Source: Gliomastix tumulicola
Lineage: Eukaryota > Ascomycota > Sordariomycetes > Hypocreales > Bionectriaceae
NCBI GenBank assembly: GCA_001599755.1
Contig: BCHX01000006.1
Span: 1,785,336-1,849,335, forward strand
Reading direction: 5' to 3'
Length of the DNA stretch: 64,000 bases
Shown: one piece after another, positions 1 to 9,528 of the stretch
How the letters are laid out: every line of letters begins with the position of its first letter
Position numbering within the stretch: the stretch's first letter is position 1
Translations under genes and position numbers: made by a program
The notes under the pieces: model-generated
The model's database searches: none
What the model saw: only the letters and a program-made list of their open reading frames with translations
Told to the model about the DNA's origin: nothing

Positions 1-534
1 TGCAGCGCCACGGTACGAATCCTCCAAACCTCATCCATGCTTCTCCTGGTCCTCGCGGTCACACATATCTTCACTGCCCTTCCCCCTTCGGCATGATAAC
101 TAGGGCGACGGTCGATACTGCCCCACGATCTCAGCCCCTATAAATTGCCGATAGATTGACTCGCGAGGATCTTACACCTTTCTCTGATCCTGTCCCCTCG
201 GGACGGATAACCCCCCATGACGTTTAAGTTTTAAATTCTCGCAACATTTTGCTAAACAATGTCTCGTTCTACAGGCTATATCGGCGAGTTCGAGGAGGTC
301 GACGACCACCGCTCCGGCAAGATCGTCGTCCAGCTCAACGGCCGCCTCAACAAGACCGGTGTCATCTCCCCCCGCTACAACGTCCGTCTCGCCGACCTCG
401 AGAAGTGGGTTGTCAAGCTGCTACCCGCCCGTCAGTTCGGCTACGTCATCCTCACCACCTCGGCCGGCATCATGGACCACGAGGAGGCTCGTCGCAAGCA
501 CGTCGCTGGAAAGATTATTGGTTTCTTCTACTAG
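1..534 (+). CDS. RPS22: 40S ribosomal protein S22 (uS8), 3' part
   Basis: Small-subunit ribosomal protein uS8, a cytosolic rRNA-binding protein. The window opens inside the gene. Bases 1-12 end an exon reading Gln-Arg-His-Gly; a donor follows at 13, and the last exon is 275-534 after a 262-nt intron with a GCTAAAC branch site just before the acceptor. The last exon reads Y-I-G-E-F, then the highly conserved DDHRSGKIVVQLNGRLNK block, and ends in KIIGFFY, as in the 130-residue family. An apparent ATG at 259 lies in the intron and is not a start. About the first 40 residues lie upstream of the window. Identity is certain at family level. Nothing unusual is seen except the fairly long intron, which is common in fungal ribosomal protein genes. 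Confidence 0.95.
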
Positions 535-1234
535 ACAGTTGCTTTGCTGAAAAGCGCTAGATGGGAATTAATGAGGAAAAAACACATGACTAAAAGTTTC
601 TGATGACGGCATTCTCGGCGTTTGACCTTGAGGGAAGGGGGAACATGTGGCACACAATACCAGGACATCAGGTTCAATGGATTTCTGAATCAGTATATAT
701 GCTGTGCCCCCTCGACCTCGGTCGCTTCAACGTGAAGTCTGGTTGAGTTCTGGCCCAAAGCCTCGTGTCGACCCCCATGTAGAAGTGTGTATGTTCCATG
801 TTGCCAGACGAAGTGATGAATGTGACAATTAGGTCGGCCTATGAGCATGATTCTGCCCGGTTTTCTGCACTGCAGCAATGAAGGCATTGAGAAGTCGGCG
901 TTGAAGACCTGGGCTAGTGATGCTGCGTCCTGCACCCACTATAAACCGCCCCCTGTCCATCAACGACCAACTAAAACGCGACCCGCCCACGTACCGCCAC
1001 GCCTCTCCTGCAATTGATAACCGCCAAGCTCGCTTCCCAAGGCTGAGTCCCCTGCTTCCTCTTCGAACCATGATTTCTTCATGACTCGGTTCTTCCTTTC
1101 GTTCTCTTCCCGGTACTAGTTCATACCTGGCGCTTTTCTTGCTGAAATGAGGCCGACCTAGCAAGTCCCTCGCCCCTGGATTTGCGATCCAGATAAGCTC
1201 CCTACCCAACTTTTTTCTTAGCCTCCCAACCTGC
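535..1234. other. intergenic, RPS22 3' end and GT90 promoter
   Basis: About 700 bp without a credible gene. It must hold the RPS22 3' UTR and the promoter and leader of the glycosyltransferase. Short ORFs here have no recognisable motif and are not backed by splice signals. Confidence 0.6.
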
Positions 1235-3196
1235 ATGCTTCCGCCCACCATGATGCGCCGTCGACAGACCATCGTCATCGCCGCCCTCGTCTTCTTCGTC
1301 TTCTGCACATACTCGCTGCTCCGCATCTCCCCCGGGGGCCAGCCGCCGAGCGACGGTCCCCGTGACCAGCAGCAGCCCTCGACGCCGAAACCGCCCCCGG
1401 AACCGATAGTATGGGAGGATCCGCCCGAGGTCAAGGGCGGGCCGAAGCCCAAGGCGGCGCAGAGCACGGCGGCGCACCCGATCGAGCACCTCGTCGGGGA
1501 CGCGCGGCGCGAGTTCGACGAGACGCGGGGGCGGCAGTCCAAGTCGCTCGAGGCGGCGGTCAAGGAGTACAGGCGGCGGTACCAGATGCCGCCGCCGCCC
1601 AACTTTGACAAGTGGTTCGAGTTTGCGCGGAAGAACGGGGTGCAGCTCGTGGACGAGTTCGACACCATCTACGACCTGATCACGCCGTTCTGGGGGCTGA
1701 AGCCCAGGACGATCCGGGCGCGGGCCAAGGAGGCGCTCGGGTACGACAATGCGCTGATCGGGGTGGCGATCCGGGACGGGCAGGTCGCGCACGTCGAGGG
1801 CGGGCAGGAGTGGCAGCAGAATGCGACAAAGGGGATGATGGAGAAGTTCGTCAAGTTCCTCCCGGACATGGACCTCGCGTTCAACATCCACGACGAGCCG
1901 CGCGTGGTCGTCCCGCACGACGACCTGGCGCGGCTGGTGGACAAGGCCAAGCACACCAACATGCCGGCCGCCAACGCCGTGTCGGCGCCAGCCAACGACT
2001 TCAGCCCGCGGGCGCCCGAGCTCGGCCCCGGCGGCGGCGGTGGGTTCGAGGAGACGAAGCTGTCGCGGTTCAACGTCTTCGCCCACCAGGCGACGTGGAC
2101 CAACTCGCGCATGTCCTGCCCGCCCGACACCCCGGCGCGGATCCTCGACGAGGACGAGCGGCGCGACGACCGCAGCCGGTACGGCTACAGCGACCTCGGC
2201 TTCGTGTACAACTCGACCGCCATGTCGGACATCTGCCTGACGCCCTCGCTGAGCTCGACGTACGGCTTCTTCGAGCGGCCCAACGCGTACAACATCGTCC
2301 ACGACCTGTTCCCCATCTTCTCGCAGTCCAAGATCTCCTCCTACAACGACATCGTCTACCCGTCCCCCTGGTACTGGTACGAGAGGGTCGCCTACGAGGA
2401 GGACAAGGACCGCCCCTGGGCCGACAAGGAGGACAAGCTGTACTGGCGCGGATCGACGACGGGCGGCTTCAGCCGCAACGGCGGCTGGCGGCGCCACCAC
2501 CGCCAGCACTTCGTCCAGAAGATCAACGCCCGCGACAACGCCAAGATCATGGTCGACGCGCGCGAGGCCGGCGCCGAGGAAGCCGACTGGCAGCCGCGTG
2601 AGGTGCCCCGCGGGGAGCACCGCGACATCATCGACGTGCACTTCTCCCACGTCGGGCAGTGCGACCCGGGCGACTGCGACGCCCAGATCGGCTTCTTCGA
2701 CGTCGTCGACCACGTCGAGCAGCAGGACGCCTGGGCGTACAAGCACCTGCTCGACATCGACGGCAACGCCTTCTCGGGACGCTTCTACGCCTTCCTGCAG
2801 AGCCGCAGCATGACCTTCAAGCTCGCCGTGTTCAGGGAGTGGCACTACGAGTGGCTGAAGCCGTGGGTGCACTACGTGCCGCTCAGCATCCAGGGCGAGG
2901 ACTGGCTCGAGGCCGTCCGCTTCTTCGGGACGGACGCCGGCGGGAAGAAGGAGGCCCTTAAGATCGCCGAGGCGAGCCGTGACTGGGCGAACAAGGTGGT
3001 GAGGAAGGAGGACATGGAGGCCTGGTTCTTCAGGCTTCTCCTCGAGTACGTGCAGCACCGTCTATTACTCTCGGTCCAAACAAGGCTAACCAGATTTTAC
3101 AGATACGCAAGAGTAATAGACGACAATAGAGAGACGATTGGCTTCGATACCGCGAGCGCCGGCAAGAAGTTGGATACGAGCCCGAGAGACTCATGA
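1235..3196 (+). CDS. GT90 (CAP10-like) glycosyltransferase, type II membrane protein
   Basis: Probable Golgi glycosyltransferase of family GT90 (the Cryptococcus Cap10/Cxt1 capsule-associated group, which includes xylosyltransferases); the acceptor cannot be read from sequence. A basic N-terminus (MMRRRQ) precedes one hydrophobic segment at about residues 10-30, giving a signal-anchor topology. A Pro-rich stem follows. The C-terminal catalytic region has the family signature KLYWRGSTTGG near residue 400, a cysteine-containing segment GQCDPGDCDA, and a conserved block with KHLLDIDGNAFSGRF near residue 500. Exons are 1235-3045 and 3103-3196; the intron (57 nt, GTACGT...TTACAG, branch GCTAAC) restores the family sequence LLLEYARVIDDN. 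The spliced protein is 634 aa. The intron is a multiple of three without a stop, so unspliced RNA stays open. ATG at 1250 has a better context than 1235 and may be the real start. Confidence 0.88.
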   Translation: MLPPTMMRRRQTIVIAALVFFVFCTYSLLRISPGGQPPSDGPRDQQQPSTPKPPPEPIVWEDPPEVKGGPKPKAAQSTAAHPIEHLVGDARREFDETRGRQSKSLEAAVKEYRRRYQMPPPPNFDKWFEFARKNGVQLVDEFDTIYDLITPFWGLKPRTIRARAKEALGYDNALIGVAIRDGQVAHVEGGQEWQQNATKGMMEKFVKFLPDMDLAFNIHDEPRVVVPHDDLARLVDKAKHTNMPAANAVSAPANDFSPRAPELGPGGGGGFEETKLSRFNVFAHQATWTNSRMSCPPDTPARILDEDERRDDRSRYGYSDLGFVYNSTAMSDICLTPSLSSTYGFFERPNAYNIVHDLFPIFSQSKISSYNDIVYPSPWYWYERVAYEEDKDRPWADKEDKLYWRGSTTGGFSRNGGWRRHHRQHFVQKINARDNAKIMVDAREAGAEEADWQPREVPRGEHRDIIDVHFSHVGQCDPGDCDAQIGFFDVVDHVEQQDAWAYKHLLDIDGNAFSGRFYAFLQSRSMTFKLAVFREWHYEWLKPWVHYVPLSIQGEDWLEAVRFFGTDAGGKKEALKIAEASRDWANKVVRKEDMEAWFFRLLLEYVQHRLLLSVQTRLTRFYRYARVIDDNRETIGFDTASAGKKLDTSPRDS

Positions 3197-3515
3197 AAGA
3201 GGTAGAGGGTTCACGACTGGCATACAGCGTCCTGCTTGGATAATAGAGCAAGAGCTTCTTGTACTTGAATAGTAGGTATACTTGGGCGTTTGGCGAGCGC
3301 ATTTGTATCAAGGTTTTGAAAATGCATTATTCTTTGGTTTTCCCTTTTCGCTTTTAAACTAGACTCGAGACCCCTTTGGCCACCAAACTAGAGTGATGTA
3401 AATATGATTTCGCCTTTGTTGCGAGCTATGATACAGTTTCCCTGTCCCCCTTCGAATTGAAGAGCGGCTCCGGTAAATGGCTCCCGACATAGATTTTGCT
3501 AATCCTCTCAGACGA
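3197..3515. other. convergent 3' region, GT90 / Paf1
   Basis: About 320 bp between two genes facing each other, so both 3' ends must lie here. It is relatively AT-rich near 3320-3370. I see no gene. Confidence 0.5.
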
Positions 3516-5042
3516 TCAATCGTCGTCCTCACCTTCGGCATCCTGCGGCTCAGAGGATGATCTGTATCGCCTCTCCCGCGGGCTGCTCTCGCGATGGTGC
3601 GCACCAGCCTCCTCACCCTCAGCGTCCTGGCTCTGCTCCTGTCGCTGCGTCGGCTCGTCCTCATCGTCGAGCGCCTCCACCGCCTCCTCTTCCTCTTCCT
3701 CATCCTCCCATCCGAGAGGATGCTCTCTGTACCGCTTCATGGCCTCGAGCATCTCCTCATTGGCATCCGCCACCTTGAGATCCAGCTGCTCGACCTTCTC
3801 TTCCTCCTCATCCTCGTACCCGATGGTCCGCGCAATGTTCTTGGTTCGCTGCGATCGGATGGTAGACTTTTGCAGGACAGGGTAGTAATAGACGGCCTTT
3901 TGCTTCGGGTAGTCGTCCTTGTCGTGCGACGCGAGGATGATCTCGTGCGAATACTTGGTGATGTGGTTCAGCTCCGTCTCCTGCGCCGTCTCGTACGCGC
4001 GCACCCTGTTGAACTGGAAGCAGTCGCCGTCGGTGTAGAGGCTGTCGTCGTCCTTGTCCGGGTTGTCGACGTCGAACTTGCGGCGGAAGTTCTCGGCTGT
4101 CGCCCGGCTGCGCGGGAGGAAGAACTCGTAGTTCATGAAGTTCTGCGGCTTGGGGTACTCGTCCGGGTCCTGCGCGTGGGCCTCGAGCGCCGCCTCGTAC
4201 GCGGCCTCCTCCTGGGGGGTCCGGTCGATGGGGCGGAAGAACGAGGCCAGCAGCCGCTTGTCGTACTCGGTCGTCATCTCCACGGGGCGGGTGGCGAACT
4301 TGATGGTGACGAAGGCGCCCGAGTCGGGGAAGGAGTCGAGGTCGGGCAGCAGCGGGGTGGCGTCGACGAGCTCGAGGTTGCGCTTCGACGGGTGCTTGAC
4401 GCGCTTGTAGTGCTTGCGCTCCTCGGCCGCCACCTCGAAGCCCCGGTCGATCTTGCGCTTGATGACCTGCGGCGAGTCGGCGGCCTGCTCGGCGGCGCGG
4501 CGCACGGGGCGCTTGGCCGTGTTGAGGAGCGTGCGGGCGGTGCCGCTCTCGATGCGCTTCGATGTCAGGGAGGAGATGTACTCTGTGCGACGGAGGAAGG
4601 AGACATTGGCCTCGGCGACCTTCTTCTTGCCGAGAGCAGCAATAGGTCGGAGAAGCGCCTTGTCGACGGGGTGCAGCGGAGCAGGGTGGGCAGGTGCCTG
4701 GATAGCTACACAGAACAAAAGTCAGCAACAGACGAAACACCCAGCCAGCGATCACTCGTTCGTTCGTTCACACTCACATCGCTCATCCCCATCGAACACA
4801 CCAGGCATGCCGACGAGGTCCAAGGGCATGCCTAGCTCTGCATCGGCCTCGATGTTGAGGGGCTGCTCCCTGGCGAGCCTCGACGCGAAACCCGGGTTCG
4901 TGTACTGGCCGCTGGCGAGGCCCGTGTTCGGGATGTCGAGCAGCTTGGGGGGGTTCGGCGGCGGCGGGAGGGCATTGGAGAAGCGGATGCGGGCGATGAA
5001 GTCCTGATGGATCATGCGCTCGCCGGAGCGCGAGGACGACAT
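3516..5042 (-). CDS. PAF1: RNA polymerase II-associated factor Paf1
   Basis: Core subunit of the nuclear Paf1 complex, which travels with RNA polymerase II and is needed for H2B ubiquitination and H3K4/K36 methylation. The exons are 4778-5042 and 3516-4705, separated by a 72-nt intron (donor GTGAGT); together they encode 484 aa. The N-terminus has the typical Paf1 start MIHQDFIARIRFSNALPPPP a few residues after the first Met, then the PKLLDIPNTGL segment. The middle has the conserved FLRRTEYIS block and NYEFFLPR. The C-terminus is strongly acidic with Glu/Asp runs, ending in a Ser/Arg/Asp-rich tail, as usual for Paf1. It is convergent with the GT90 gene. The long open frame on the plus strand across this gene is an antisense shadow. 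Confidence 0.93.
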
Positions 5043-5922
5043 ATTTTCGGTCGTTTATTCGAGGACGCGCTCGGTGTTGGTTGCTCGTTGTGGTCTTGTT
5101 GTTTGATGGGGGGAGATTGGTCGGCGAGAGTTGATCTATGTACTCTATTCTCTCATGTTGAATGGGTTTTTTCGAGGCGAAATAGGGGCTTCCGTATTGT
5201 GAGAGCTTGCGTGGTGAATGGACTGAGCGTGTCGTTGAACAAAGCTGGACTTGTTGCTGAGCAGGAGGTGAGTAAAATTTGTGGATCTTGAAAGAGCCGC
5301 CGCGCCGTGGATTGCTCCAAAGTTTGTACCTTCCCAACCGATGACAAAAAAAGGAACCTCGCAGACAGTTGTCCGTGGTATTGATTATAAGTGACGACAT
5401 CTGTATCAATGGATAAGTACTAAAGTAAGTAGGTAGACACGGTATTTAGCTATTCTTATCATTATATAGATTGCGCGGACGCTTCATAGTCACCACTTGC
5501 CTAGGCAAATTGCCCGTGTAAGTGTGCATTAGGGTGATGCAGTGCGACACACTCCCCTACAATGCTGCGCATTTCAGCCGTTCATCACCCCTCTCACGCA
5601 GAGCGGCGGGCTGGCGGCCAGTCGTCGAAGTTGAGATCGTCTTCTAGTACTCATCTGCTCGTTAAATTACCAATCGTTGATTTCTGTATCAAGTCTAGCA
5701 ACCATTCTGCCACCCTTCCCAGCCTCGCGTCCTAAATTCCCTACGCACATCGCGACCTAGAAACATTAAAACGGTCGGATGATAAGTTGTATCCTCAACG
5801 CCGCGAATTGCCGTTCTACATATATAGTAGTCCTGTCTCGGCCAGATATAGCCGTGTTTTACACTCAATGTCGCCTGTCTTGGAGAGGCTGTCATGGCCT
5901 TGCGCGAGTCTCCGGCAGCAGA
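5043..5922. other. intergenic, Paf1 promoter / Rer1 3' end
   Basis: About 880 bp between two minus-strand genes: the Paf1 promoter next to 5042 and the Rer1 3' UTR near 5922. No supported gene. A short coding-like patch on the minus strand near 5592-5643 is discussed in the findings. Confidence 0.5.
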
Positions 5923-6725
5923 CTAAGAGCTGTTCTTGGCGTAGTTCTTCTTGCCAAAGGAGAAGGGCACGTAGCGGTACTTGATCATGTGCTGAATCTG
6001 CTGTCGCACTGGGGGAGAGGTACGAGTCAGCATCTGCAAACATCGGCCACGGGAACAAGCTAGGCAGCGGGGACTTACTCGTGAGGAAGAACAGCATGAT
6101 CCAGTAGACCAGGAGCACTGGCCAGAACACGGGGATGTTGAAGATCTCGAACCAGCTGCAGAAGAAGCCGATGCAGATGGCGCGGGTGGCCCAGTACCAG
6201 AACTTGAACTCGGGGAGGCGTCGAATAAAGGGCCTGAATTCCTCATCCTGCCTCGTGGGGAGGGCACCGACGGAGCCGTCCTCCATCTCGTTGTCGAGCG
6301 CATCGCTGGAGGGGTCGAACTTGGGCGACAGGAAGGCGAGGAACAGGTTCAGCAGGTAGATGGCCAGCGCATAGGCGACTATACATCCATCCATTTGTTA
6401 GCTACATCAAATCTCAGAATATATTATGCATCGCAGCGTCTAGCGATGCGCGTGCGAAGGAAAATTTGGCGACGAACCGATGTACCATCCCTGCGCGAGG
6501 AGGATGCGAATGCCGAAGAGGATAAAAAGGGTAATGCTACCAGCCCATCGGTAGAAGACGAAAGGCGTCGATTGATCCAGGAGAGCTTGGAATTTCTAAT
6601 GCCATCATCGTCAGCGACTGCGATCCCAGCAGCGAGGAGTATATTTGAAGACGAACCCTCTGAAGCGCAGAAGTGTGGGTAGAGACAGCCTCGAAAGGGG
6701 TCTGCTCAGGCTCCGGCGCATCCAT
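5923..6725 (-). CDS. RER1: Rer1, Golgi-to-ER retrieval receptor
   Basis: Four-helix membrane receptor of the cis-Golgi that sorts escaped ER membrane proteins into COPI vesicles. Four exons: 6657-6725, 6478-6595, 6079-6378 and 5923-6008, with introns of 61, 99 and 70 nt. Total is 190 aa, close to the family length of about 190. Hydrophobic pairs are seen after FYRWAGS (two segments through YIVAYALAIYLLN) and after FKFWYWATRA (two segments through YWIMLFFL). The conserved MIKYRYVPF motif sits near the C-terminus. All splice phases join family-typical sequence, so the model is firm. It is divergent from the enoyl-CoA hydratase gene across about 1 kb. Confidence 0.95.
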
Positions 6726-7761
6726 GGCGAATGTGAAGGGGGGTCGAAGAGCGGCGCGCGCGCGCGAGGACGAGTCAACCAAAAGAGCGTTCGTCGAAAT
6801 AAATAGATTCGAGGGAAGCGAGCCGCAAAACGCCACAGAGACTCGTCGCAGGTCGTCAGAGAATAAAAGGAGCGTCAAGAAGTGAAGAAGGCGAGGATGT
6901 AATTGAAGGCGTCGTTGGAAGCTCCAATTCTCTGAACGCAGATTATTGACCCTGATTTTTAGTTTGAGCCACGTTGGAACCAGCCCAGACACTGCCACAG
7001 CCTAGAACGAAAACGTGGCGCCCGAATATTTACCGATGGGACGGACTCGGGGGTACAGCTCCCTGGATCCTGGAGCCCCTTATCTTCCCTCTCCTGAGAA
7101 TGACTAAGTCTGGAAATTGGAAGCAAGTCTGCATCCTCGAGAACATGTCTGATTCGCGAGTTCCAAAATGGCAAGAAGGGATACGGACTCTAAAGCCTGC
7201 AGGTATGGGATCGTCCAGATGACTTTAGAAAGCCAGTCACCAGCCTCAATGTGGCTGATGTGCACTCGCCGCCTAAGCTGAGGTGAGGTACTGAAGCCTG
7301 AAGTACCTATTCTTCAACCAATTGCCCTTACACAGTCATGCATCCATCGGTTTATATACTGTATATACTGCCTACCTATGGTTTATTATACCATATAAAG
7401 GTGCATCTCATACCATAGCAGCCCCGTGAAGAGACCCAAGAGCGTCGCATTTCAGAGCCTCCCCGCAAAACCCACTGGACTTGACTTGTAGCTTAAACGA
7501 ACGGGAACCAATCAGAGACGGCCCGCTTATTCCATGTGAGGATGGATGTCATTATCCTCGGCTGTTGAGCCGATGCTTTCCACCTTCTGTCTTGGAAGAC
7601 GAACCTGACCAAAGCTCCCTTCCAAAACGTTGAGCTGCATAATTCTTCAACTTCATACTCTCCGTTGATATAGGCTCCAATTGGCCGTGACAGCCTCTGG
7701 AACGCTCAGGCCCGCGGACAACCTCTTAATACCCATTACATCACACCCCGCCGCAGACAAC
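6726..7761. other. divergent promoter region, Rer1 / enoyl-CoA hydratase
   Basis: About 1 kb between divergent starts. It must carry the promoters and leaders of both genes. An AT-rich patch with TATA-like sequence lies near 7355-7400. No supported ORF. Confidence 0.5.
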
Positions 7762-8707
7762 ATGAACGTCATGAGGAGCTTGAGGCCGGCCGCCTACCGG
7801 GTCCCCTTCCAGAGGTCGACGCTCCCTCGAGTCGTTCGTCCCTTCAGCTCCAAGTCCTACGAGTACATTCAGGTGACCCAGCCCAGGCCAGGTGTCAGTC
7901 AAGGTGAGACAGAGAGCTGCATTGTGGCATCCGCTCTTCATCCAAGTGCTTCAGTCCAACTGACAGGTTCGTACAGTGACGCTCAACCGGCCCAAGGCTC
8001 TCAATGCGCTCTGCACCCCTCTCATTAACGAGCTGAACGAGGCTCTCAATAGCCTCAATGTCTCGGATGAGACAGCCGTCATCGTTCTCACCGGATCTGA
8101 GAAGGCCTTCGCCGCCGGTGCCGACATCAAGGAGATGGCACCCCTGACCTTCTCCGAGGCCTACACCAAGTCCTTCATCGAGTCATGGTCGCTGCTCACC
8201 ACCCAGATCAAGAAGCCCATCATCGCCGCGGTCTCGGGCCACGCCCTGGGCGGCGGCTGCGAGCTCGCCATGATGTGCGACCTCATCTACTGCACCGAGA
8301 AGGCCAACTTTGGCCAGCCCGAGATCAAGCTGGGCACCATCCCCGGTGCCGGCGGCAGCCAGCGCCTCACCCGCGCCATCGGCAAGGCCAAGTCCATGGA
8401 GCTCATCCTCACGGGCAAGGGCTTCTCGGGCGTCGAGGCGGAGCGGTGGGGCGTCGCGGCCAGGACGTTTGCCACGTACGATGAGCTCATCGAGGGGACG
8501 CTGAAGACGGCCGAGACGATTGCCGGGTACTCCAAGGTCGCGGTCCAGGCGGCCAAGGAGGTGGTCAACAAGAGCCAGGACCTGCCGCTGCGGGACGGTG
8601 TGGAGTTTGAGCGACGGGTGTTCCATTCGCTGTTTGGGAGCCAGGACCAGAAGATTGGCATGAAGGCGTTTGCTGAGAAGCAGAAGGCCGAGTGGACGCA
8701 CTCATAG
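7762..8707 (+). CDS. mitochondrial short-chain enoyl-CoA hydratase
   Basis: Hydrates 2-trans-enoyl-CoA to 3-hydroxyacyl-CoA in mitochondrial beta-oxidation and branched-chain amino acid breakdown (crotonase family). The exons are 7762-7903 and 7977-8707, with a 73-nt intron; product 290 aa, the same as mammalian ECHS1. The first about 30 residues are rich in Arg, Ser and Pro with no acid, as in a mitochondrial presequence. The crotonase core shows the CoA/oxyanion segment FAAGADIKEM, then GGGCELAMMCD and FGQPEIKLGTIPGAGG. The two Glu residues (about 143 and 163) match the two catalytic glutamates of the family. It has no C-terminal peroxisomal signal (ends WTHS). Well supported. Confidence 0.95.
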
Positions 8708-9528
8708 AGAGTCCCGTCGTGTTAGGTCACGTTCGCGGGACTGTCATCCCGCGTTCACCCAAGCATGGAATACGGGCACTTGATAGGCCGCGCGGGCTCA
8801 TGACTCAGTATTTAAACTATATGTTTCTTGTTTCAAGAGCCTAGCATGCTTCTTGTGAAACGAAATAAAACCAGTCATTGTCAAGAAGACCATGTTACAA
8901 CAAAGGCGAGGCAACGGCGATGTAGCTCTAGGGTAGCTACCTGAAGATGTCGATTTGTGCAAGGTACAATGGATGGACAAGCCTCAGACCCTGGGCTGTT
9001 AGTTTGTTTCGACACAGTCAGACTTGCAGGGCAGTCATTGCATGTGAAAGCCCATGCTTACGGAGTACCTCATCCATCGAGCTAAGATGATCACCAGCCA
9101 GGAAACAGCAGGTACTCACAGCGCCTCGAGATAGGGCGCTGATAGTCACGCTCAAGGTTACGCCTGGGCGCTTGGCGGAACCACTGGCTGCAACCACTGG
9201 TTGCAACCCCGCTACCTGAGAGCTGCAGCTGCCCTGATCCTGTCTCCCGTTACCGTTACCTGTGACCTGTTCCATTCAGGTTGCCCTTTACCCTATCCAG
9301 GTTGCAGTGCGACCTCGTACTTGCAATGACAGCCAACCACTGACGAGTCACCCCTCGTATCCCTCACCAAGCCTGGCGTGCGTGCGTGCGTGCGCTGCGT
9401 TGCTCTTCTCTGCCGTGCTTCCCATCGTGGCTATTTCTTCTGCCCTCTCCTGCCCTCCACCGCCTTCGATCCCCTCCCATTTCGTCTGCACTCTGGGCAT
9501 GGCCTGTCGGCGATGCAAAGTATCATGA
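8708..9528. other. intergenic before the RING gene
   Basis: About 820 bp without a credible gene. It contains imperfect repeats of the CAACCACTGG type near 9180-9210 and a GCGT-type microsatellite at about 9376-9394, followed by a CT-rich stretch that probably belongs to the leader of the next gene. Confidence 0.5.

Noticed and set aside
259..534. Complete 91-residue RPS22 starting at ATG 259
   Set aside because: The ATG lies in the intron; conserved sequence starts only at 275 after the acceptor, and the preceding exon ends at base 12.
1202..3058. 618-codon open frame on the minus strand opposite the GT90 gene
   Set aside because: GC-rich antisense shadow; low-complexity Val/Leu/Arg-rich translation with no family motif, while the plus strand carries clear GT90 motifs and a matching intron.
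3594..4835. 413-codon plus-strand frame across Paf1
   Set aside because: Antisense shadow of a firmly recognised gene; Leu/Val/Arg-rich with no motif.
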